Shown here piece after piece: positions 56,728 through 64,000 of a DNA stretch of 64,000 bases (position 1 is the stretch's first letter; each line of letters starts with the position of its first letter). The DNA is from Hypsibius dujardini (lineage: Eukaryota; Tardigrada; Eutardigrada; Parachela; Hypsibiidae), in contig LRSR01008832.1 in assembly GCA_001579985.1 (NCBI GenBank), positions 1 through 64,000 on the forward strand, given 5' to 3'. Both the position numbers and the translations under genes were made by a program. The notes under the pieces are model-generated. The model did no database searches and was not told the origin of the DNA. It was given only the letters and a program-made list of their open reading frames with translations.

Positions 56728-58038
56728 CACGGAACCGGGACCGAAAAAAAGCAACTGATAAAATTCACTTCCCCACAAGTCTTTTTAGTTTGTTTTTGTA
56801 GTTCACGTATTTTTTATTTTTTTTCTGCATAAGTAAAGTTTTCAGAGGCTGCGAACGATTTGCAAACAGAATGATCGACGCGTAAAAATATACGGCCAAG
56901 TGTGCAAACAATGGAATTTCGCTGCAAACAATCTAACTAAAAGCAATTCTGTGCTTGATTTTAGTCCGAAATGTGTGCCGGGTCACTGGCTCTGTTTGCG
57001 AAAAGTAACTGTTTTTTAAATCCAACTAAACTTTATTGATTTCTTTGATTTGGTTAATTTTCTAAGCTTTCCAGTTTTAGAAACAAAAATCTTGTGACAT
57101 CATCAGGCCTGGTACTTCAATTTGGACATTCTTTTGAAAACTTTATTAGGCGAATTTCCTTTTTTTTTACTAGATTTTGGACTCTTCCGACGGGTATTCG
57201 AAATTACAATATGTATATACCCGTTTTGGATTGTTTCACCTGATTCAAAAGCATATTTGGAAACCTGACAAGGCTTGTTTACTAGTTTTGGGATGGAAGA
57301 AGCTTGGGTAGACGAGTTTTTTTAGCTTTTCTCCCTGATCAAGCGAGGCAACTAAAAACGTTGTAGTTTGGGTATTACAATTTTAAATACCTGTTGAAAA
57401 GTCAAAAATCTGTTAAATCAGATGAAATTTACTTAATGATCTTTTCAAATGAATGTCCAAAAGGGAGTAGGAGACTTGGTGCCGTCACTTCTTTTTGGAC
57501 AACTAAAAAGATCAAAAGTTAAGAAAGCCAACCAAGCTATACTGTATAACAGTAAAATGTAATTAGCGGGGGAAAGAATGTATCCAATCTCATACCCTAT
57601 CCGCGAGTTCGCCCACCCCAATCGCGTCTCATATAAACGATTAAGCTATTTCTATTCAGAGCTACCTCAATTCGATGGATGCTGGCATTCGTGTGACACC
57701 ATCAATTTAAACATCGCCAAGCGAGTGGACCAGCAAACGAGAGACAGGGAATTAGTATTTATTTTTTCAATTAAGTAATTTCAATATTGAAATCCAGAAT
57801 GAACATGCGTCTTGTGTAATGGGCACTCATTCTCATCCACGTAGGCCGAATAAAATATTTTCTGTTCTAAAGTCAAGGGTTACTTGGCTCGGCTGTTTTG
57901 TTGCTTTTTTATACGCCTTTCACCTAGCACTATTGTGCGTATACGCTCTGACAACGATTACTAAATAACGCAGGAATATAAGCATTTTAGACGAAATCCC
58001 GCCAACCGTAAATTTTAATACAGTTCTTTTTATACTCC
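56728..58038. other. Intergenic stretch between convergent genes
   Basis: No gene supported. An AATAAA on the minus strand (57758-57763), about 280 nt past the SLC22 stop, could serve that gene. Confidence 0.35.
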
Positions 58039-60615
58039 TTAAAATTTGACTTGATAGCATTTGACTTGTGGTAGCGATAGCAGACTGGAATCCTCCTCCA
58101 CTTCCACACCGTTCTGTCTTGTCGCTTCCAATCTCTTTACTTCGTGGTGCGATGGCCCACTTTCTGGTACTTGACTACTTTCGGCATTACCAGTTAGCTT
58201 CAGACAGTTCTTCCAAGTTCGACAACCTTTCCCGAAAGCCTCAGCTTCCGTTAGAGTCTCGGGCAAGCTTTGACCCAACGTCTCCGGTAACAGCAAACTC
58301 AGCATCCCTCCGACGATCCCAAGTACGCCAAAAATCAGGGGCGGCAACCAACGACTATGCCTCATTCCCATATGAGCGACGAAAGGACTCAGACACAGTC
58401 CGATACTTGAGACTGTTTGAGTTAAGGAAGACCCCGCCCCTCGGAGGACGGTCGGAAAGGTCTCAGCGGCGACTAGGTTTGTGATGACACAGGAAAGTGT
58501 AATGGAGAACTTTGAGATTAGAAGGAGGATTATGACAGCGGTATAGTTGGTATCTGGGACGAGGGCCCTTAAGATCAAGAAGCTTCCTGCGAGGATCAGG
58601 GAGAGCATGAGCAAGACGCGTCGTCCAAATCGAGTAAGGGAAAAGTACAAGACGGGGTAGGCGGGTAGTTGGATGACGGCACCGTAGATGAAGTTGATGT
58701 GGTCGATTCCGCACAGAAGGGGCATGAAAAAAGTAAGTCCTACACAGACGAGGGAGTTAGTGAAGGAGATGAAAATGATGAGGCACGATTTTTTGCAAAG
58801 ATTCGCTGTGCGGAAGAGGTCGATTAGACAGTTTTTTCTGTAGACGAAAACAAGTCCTTAATTTGGATTCCAGATAGTGCATGTATACGTATCTGTGTCT
58901 GTGTCCGTTTTTGTGTTTGTGCCTGTGTCTGTGCCGGTGTCTGCGCCTGTGTCTGTGCCTCTGCCTTTGCTTCTGCCTCTGCCTGTGTCTGTGCCTGTGC
59001 CTGTGTTTGTGTCTCTGCCTGTGCCTGTGTCTATGTTCATGGTGATTAGTTTTGTCTATATTACATGTGCGTGTCGATTTGTCTATGTTTATATATACAT
59101 ACCGCTTATTAGTCTGTTCATCGGTCTGTGAATGATCAAACATGGCCAAAAGCTTTGCAAAGTAATCTTCTGGAAGTGCAGCCCGATTCTGCTTGGCAAT
59201 CTTCCTCACTATGACTAACATTTCAGGAAATCGGCCTTTCGACATCAGCCACCGTGGCGATTCAGGCATCCACCAATAGTATCCGAAAATGAAAACGAAC
59301 GGCAACGTCACAGCCAGTTGCAGGTGCACCCAGTTCCGAATGAGATAGGCCAGCCCTCCGAGACCAAGCAATCCAAATGTGTAAAACAACGCTCCAACGG
59401 TCCCAACCAGCGTTCGTTTGGATGGGCCTGTGAATTCCAAGGCCATGATCATAGGTATTAGCCAGACCGGTACAATTGTCAGGCCGTTCAGGAAGCGGAT
59501 AATACAAAAGACAATGAAATTTGGCGCGAATGCTGTTGCAACTCCTGTCAATAACTGGGTCATTGCAGCGATGCAGAATGTCTTTTTTCGGCCAATTTCA
59601 TCCGTGAGATATCCGAATAAGATGGTTCCTAAATTGATAAAATTAATTCGCAAGTTTACTTTAACGAAATTTACAAACGAAACCGAAACGAAAGAGAAAA
59701 TGACAAATTATTTGAACAACCATTTTATATCTAAAGTATAAATTACATAAAACTTATCCTTCGTCAAAGACTTTGTGGACTGGCTTTAAAACATATTTCT
59801 TACATATTAATCTCTGAGATAGTATTTTAAAACTTTCAAAGGTATAGTATGAATGGATGCTGCTAGTTAAGCACCTAAAACGGCTCCGATAGCGTGAATG
59901 AAGAGCGACAGCTTTGGATAAAATGCTTTATCACAGACCAGGTCCCAGTCCATCACAACGGTCGATTCGTAAACGGATCGGTCGTAATTCCAGCCCCACG
60001 GGCAAGGAAGGCTGACGTTATAGTTGAAAGACCATTGGTCAGTCATGTTGTCGATGATGGGAGCCGTTTTCTCGTGTACTGTGCATTGACTATGCTGCAG
60101 CTTGCCGTCTATTAGCTCTCTTGGCAAGGTTGGCTTAATTCGTGAAGGGCCTATACCAAGACGCTCGGCTTTGGGGATGCGGCACCAGTAGTCTTCTGGA
60201 ACTGCCACCGTAAATATCTAAAATTTTAAAATCTATGATTTGCATACTCAGCACAGATATAAAGAAGGTACCGACATTGGTACATACTTGGACAGAGCAA
60301 GACACAGAAAAATACAAAAAAACAGACATAAAGGCAGAAACAGACACAGACAGACACAGACAGACTCAGACAGAGACAGAGACAGAGACAGAGATACAAA
60401 CACAGACACAAACACAGACACAGACACACAACACAGACACAGACACAGACACAGACACAGACACAGACACAGGTGCAAAAAAATAGCTGTACCTGTGAAA
60501 ACCCATGAAAAGCGCCTGCAAGGCATGGTGGCAAAATAAAAATAATTAATAGCAATTTTTGGTAACGTCCAAAACCTCCCACATCCTTCAAAATATCGTC
60601 AAACTCCATTCCCAT
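58039..60615 (-). CDS. SLC22-type organic cation/anion transporter (MFS)
   Basis: Four minus-strand exons: 60493-60615, 59875-60217, 59103-59628 and 58039-58837 (TAA); 596 residues. The start ATG is the first in frame after an upstream TGA and gives MGMEFDDILKDVGGFGRYQK, the usual SLC22 N-terminus. TM1 is followed by a large extracellular loop with PEDYWC, CTVHEK, CPWGWNYDRS and MDWDLVCDK. Then come the MFS motif GYLTDEIGRKK, MPESPRWLMSKG (about residue 275), LIDLFRTANL, FGRRVLLMLS, VAAETFPTVLRGAGSSL and LLPETLGQSLPETL. SLC22 proteins move organic cations, anions or carnitine across the plasma membrane; the substrate cannot be told from sequence. CAGACA-type microsatellites fill introns 1 and 3. 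It looks intact. Confidence 0.93.
58870..59040. repeat. (TGTGTC)n-type microsatellite in SLC22 intron 3
   Basis: TGTGTCTGTGCC/TGCCTGTGTC units in the intron between exons 3 and 4. Reading through the exon 3 donor gives a spurious His/Arg-rich tail. Confidence 0.85.
60290..60475. repeat. (ACAGAC)n microsatellite in SLC22 intron 1
   Basis: CAGACA and ACAGAGACAGAG units between exons 1 and 2. Confidence 0.85.
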
Positions 60616-61279
60616 CTGCTCAAGCAATGAAAAAAAATCTCATTTGTTATTTTGATACTCTTCATTCGAGACAAAATATACTACATGTGCATCAGTATTC
60701 AAATTGCCGACCATTTTATTCAGTCTGTAATTCGATTCGATAGCTTCATTGATATCATAAAAACCGGTCCTTGATCATTCCATGACGGGAAGAAATGTAA
60801 CAGGTAACAAAAGTTAATATTGCCTATTCACAATGTTTCAGTAATTATGAATTGCAAATTGTCGTTGTTTTCATTACCCTTTACATTTGTCCGTCAGGCC
60901 TACCACATGTGCTATTGTATAGCTTTCTCGTCCGTAACGACAACCGCGACCGATGTGTCAGAATTTGATTCAATAAAATTACCTAGTGATTACTTAATTT
61001 CTCACAGCAGACCATTCATCCGAAGTCAGGTTCGTCAAGCTGACAGCACAGTCACTTGCCAAACGACTGCAAAACATTGAGCAGCCTTGTCTTTATTTGA
61101 CTGACCTAACTGTTGCTTTTAGGAGAGATATCTGAACTTTTAAAACGGCAAAATGAATACTTACTGCTGATGCTTAAATGAGTCGAAGCCCGTACAAGCT
61201 TATGTCCTTTAAAATCTGGCTGTGAAATGTTTAGTGTGGCTGACAAGGGCCCGTCGCAGATAGCGGCTAATTTTTTTTC

Positions 61280-61850
61280 CCTGAAAACATTCCCTAATAT
61301 GATTTGAGAAAATAATTCTTGGACAAGACCTTGTTTAACTGGGGAAAATTTTAGAAGTTTGACAATCACTGAAAGGTTCCAGTAACAGCAATAAACACCT
61401 ATTTCTAAAATTTATTTTCCTTTACTTTTTTTCAACTCAACGTAGTCAAAATTGAATTGCAAATCGATCATCATCAGTCGAAGTTTTTTTTGAAAAGGAG
61501 GGGAGGAGTTATGGCTATTATTCCGGGAAGCATTCCTGTTAGTGCGCAGCCAAGGGACTGTAATACCCGGGTTCCGTCAGGGCCCATAGTTTTGCCCCCT
61601 CATTCCAAATTTTTTTTGCTGATGCCAATCGATTCCAAATTAAATTTTGCATCGGTGAATGTAAGAAATGTCAAAGAAAAGAATTTGAGAAATTGGTGTT
61701 TATTGCTAAAACAGGAATATTCCAACGATTTTATAACTGATTAAATTTTCCCAATTGAACAGGGCCTTGTCCTCAGCAAGCAATATTTTCTAAAATTATG
61801 TCAGGGGAACAGGTTCTCAAGAAAAAAGTTGGACTACCATCTGAGATTGG
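61280..61850. repeat. Full-length foldback element (ATCGATTGGCATCAGC family)
   Basis: Long arms: GACAAGACCTTGTTTAACTG, then AGCAATAAACACCTATTTCT on the left, mirrored by TTGGTGTTTATTGCTAAAAC and GAACAGGGCCTTGTCCTCAG on the right. At the centre lie AATTGCAAATCGATCATCA and GCTGATGCCAATCGATTCCA, the core shared with the shorter copies. Confidence 0.75.
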
Positions 61851-61889
61851 CACTGGTAATTGATCTCTTTGTGAGCTAAAATTCAGGCC

Positions 61890-62451
61890 AACAAATCAAG
61901 CTAACATCGTGCCTCTCGGCAAACATGCACCAGATGCGCAGGTCTCATCAATAACGCACATGTGCGTTCGTCAACCAAAGCGGCTGCAACCGCTTTGCTT
62001 ACGGAAACAGATACCTACATAAATTGTCCTCATACCAATACTAGCAATGTATAGATAAAACTCGAACAAGAACAGGAAAACTGTCTCTCCGAGGTTGTTT
62101 AATGAGGGTGTCTGCGGACGGACGAACTGGGCCAAGGCACAACTGTTACTGTTTGAGCGGGATCACTTTGTGAATTTCCTTGACCCCTTCTTCCAGCCTG
62201 GCACAAGAGTCCCTAAAAAGACTCGCAGCATCTCATCTTTGAGTTAGTTCACCTTCGATGTAACATCTCAGTCTGCATTATATTCTTGTTTTCTCTGTTC
62301 TCAATATATGAAACTATGAACATTTTACCGGCACTTGCCTTGACACTGTATCGCTACCTTAAGCTGCTTCAATTCAATCATCCAAGTTTCTCAACCCTAC
62401 ACTAGATTTAATTTTATTTCTTCAAAGATCATTCTCAGAATTTGGGTCATC
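61890..62451. other. Spacer upstream of the last Ly6-like gene
   Basis: Probably holds its promoter and 5' UTR. No TATA box or exon could be picked with confidence. Confidence 0.35.
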
Positions 62452-64000
62452 ATGAAGACCTGGACTATGGTGACGTGTTTTTTACTACATTTCATCGTGT
62501 CCGTTTGCAATGGTAAGCTATATCAGTACAGTGTACGTATACGGTGCCTTAGGTTAAATATTTGTCTCACTTATGGATGGCCAACACGTATGGATGGATC
62601 ACGTATGGATGAAAATTAGTAAAATTAGTCCTCTATTTAAAATTGTTGTTCAAATAAAAATTAAAAAATTGTTGCCAATGATTTTCATTCTAGTGTCTTT
62701 TAATAATTAAAAATAGTCAAAATGAGTTGACTAATGGTAGTTTTAGTTTTTTTCCACCTATAGCTTTAGCTTTAGCAGCTAAAATTTTCAGTTTAGTATT
62801 TTACTCGACCTAAAGAACTATAACCAAGAATTTATTACTAAAATTTTTACTATAATTTTCGTTTAGTTTTTGTTTAGCCAAGTTTGTCATCCCACATGCC
62901 AATTTGTGTGGGATGTGAGAAGGGCGACTTTTTTTCGATCTAGCCCATTTTGTTTTGAGAAATTAACGAGAGCTAGGGAATTGTTCCTTTATTTTTCCTA
63001 TTCTGAAAATTAGTACGGAATATACCCTTTTTTATTTTCGCTGGGGAATGCCTCCCTGGCCTGTTACGCCACTGGATGGAGCCAAAGGCTTGTTTAGAGT
63101 CCTTATCAATCGAAACCACGACCCCTTATGGTAGTTCCAAGAGTGGGCAAAGGAGTAAAATGATTTGTTTACAAAAGGGAACCTAGAATCGGTCTATTGT
63201 TCCTGATCATTTTGAAGCTCGTGGGGCTCTAACAGTCTGAGTTCCAAAATCCCCTGGGATTTTAAGAAAGATCAATTTCTCCATTAAAGTTTGGCTATTC
63301 TTTAAAGTTTTAAACGTTCCATTTGCAGTTATGAACAGGAGATTATATTGAACTCGAAAAAATCTCAAGTTTGATTGAAAAACGAAATTTTTTGAAATTT
63401 TTTTCAAATCCCAGAGGGGTCCTTGGAAATGGTAAGGGGTCCTGGTTCCAATTTGTAAGAATCCTAAGGGAGCTTCTAGATGGAGAAGAAAGTTTTTGGC
63501 CCTTTGGATATAAGACAACGTTCAATAATTATGCTTAAAGGGAGAAAGGCCTGCTCCTGTTACGAAAGCTACATTATCGGGCACAACATCACCGAATCCC
63601 CAGTTCTCGAGCCCGTCACCGAGTACACGAAGACCCACAACTGTTCTACCGGAATTTGCACAGCTTCCAGGGTGCAAGCCCCCAATGGTGCCGGTATGTT
63701 GGGACAGAAATTACCCTGTATTATATTATATCTCTGCCTAACCAGTAACAATTACAACTGTGATAACTATAAACTGGTCGTACATTTAGTGACTTACATA
63801 CGATCGTGTGCCTCCAAGTCAGATCATTTCAAAGCCAAGGACGGTTGTATTAGAGTGATTGCCAAAAACGAGACTACAGATACCTGCTACTGCAGCGGAG
63901 ACCTCTGCAATGCGGACCAGAACTGGTCAACGGCCACCGAAAATTGTACGCCGGATCCCAATTTTGGGATCTTTTATATTTTCATTATTTATATTAACGG
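62452..64000 (+). CDS. Ly6/quiver-like secreted or GPI-anchored protein, 3' end cut by the window
   Basis: Exons: 62452-62512 (signal peptide MVTCFLLHFIVSVCNG), 63541-63693, and 63790 to the window edge. The mature part starts RKACSCYESYIIGHNITESP, with THNCSTGICTASRV, then VTYIRSCAS, KDGCIRVIAKNETTDTCYCS and GDLCNADQNW. Paired cysteines ending in CYCSGDLCN mark the three-finger Ly6/quiver fold of small extracellular modulators. The visible C-terminus turns hydrophobic (FGIFYIFIIYIN), as a GPI signal would. The 96-bp intron 63694-63789 is inferred: it has GTATGT and TTTAG sites and gives a better domain, but read-through is also open. Several NxS/T sites are present. Intron 1 holds two repeats. 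Confidence 0.65.
62570..62905. repeat. CTAAAC/GTTTAG-rich MITE in Ly6-like intron 1
   Basis: The right end GCCAAGTTTGTCATCCCACA complements the left end of the copy at 44928 (GGGATGACATAGCCAAACT). The interior has many TTTAGTTTT units. Confidence 0.5.
63088..63482. repeat. Foldback element (CTCGTTTAG family), short copy
   Basis: GGCTTGTTTAGAGTCCTTAT, ACCCCTTATGGTAG and GAGTGGGCAAAGGAG on the left. GGTAAGGGGTCCTGG and CCTAAGGGAGCTTCTAG on the right mirror it. It sits in intron 1 of the Ly6-like gene, about 60 bp before exon 2. Confidence 0.65.

Noticed and set aside
58757-59100. His/Arg/Thr-rich extension of the SLC22 exon 3 frame
   Set aside because: Read-through of a GTATGT donor into a TGTGTC microsatellite. 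The next exon joins in phase at 58837.

Overview
The window comes from an invertebrate animal nuclear genome. Spliceosomal genes with GT-AG introns of about 70 bp to 2 kb lie in AT-rich DNA full of small palindromic (foldback) repeats and CTGT/GACA or CAGACA microsatellites. The gene set (NPC1, mARC, SLC22, Ly6/quiver-like, BEN and Link domains) is metazoan. I cannot place the phylum from sequence alone. I saw no rRNA, tRNA, CRISPR array, LTR element or other capsid- or envelope-bearing element. All exon models were made by hand from reading frame, splice sites and family similarity.

Layout. 565-3751 (+): the 3' part of a mitochondrial amidoxime-reducing component gene (mARC, MOSC fold). 6060-6725 (-): two exons of a small Ly6/quiver-like secreted protein. 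7272-17184 (+): a complete 15-exon NPC1 cholesterol transporter of 1316 residues. 19615-26342 and 28250-32990 (+): two tandem genes for amino-acid permeases of the fungal YAT/GAP1 type, with shared intron positions. 33332-48774 (-): a scattered array of SUEL/rhamnose-binding-lectin-like secreted proteins, three apparently whole and about four decayed. The whole ones end in a tiny third exon encoding a conserved tail of the form FLRxSRYCL. Interspersed are a Link-domain (hyaluronan-binding fold) exon at 37055-37443 (-) and a BEN-domain gene at 41154-42614 (+). 49687-52860 and 54506-56727 (+): a tandem pair of unrecognised type I membrane proteins (CUB-like ectodomain, Cys-containing stalk, one membrane span, cytoplasmic PPSY motif). 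The first copy shows signs of decay. 58039-60615 (-): an SLC22-type organic ion transporter. 62452 to the window end (+): a second Ly6/quiver-like gene, cut by the edge.

The genes do not form an operon. Local tandem duplication dominates: permeases x2, lectins x7, CUB-like membrane proteins x2. The main points of interest are the fungal-looking permease pair, likely acquired horizontally and then diverged at signature residues; the lectin family with its own C-terminal exon; the apparently undescribed CUB-like/PPSY membrane protein pair; and several recurring foldback element families, with two clear nested insertions.
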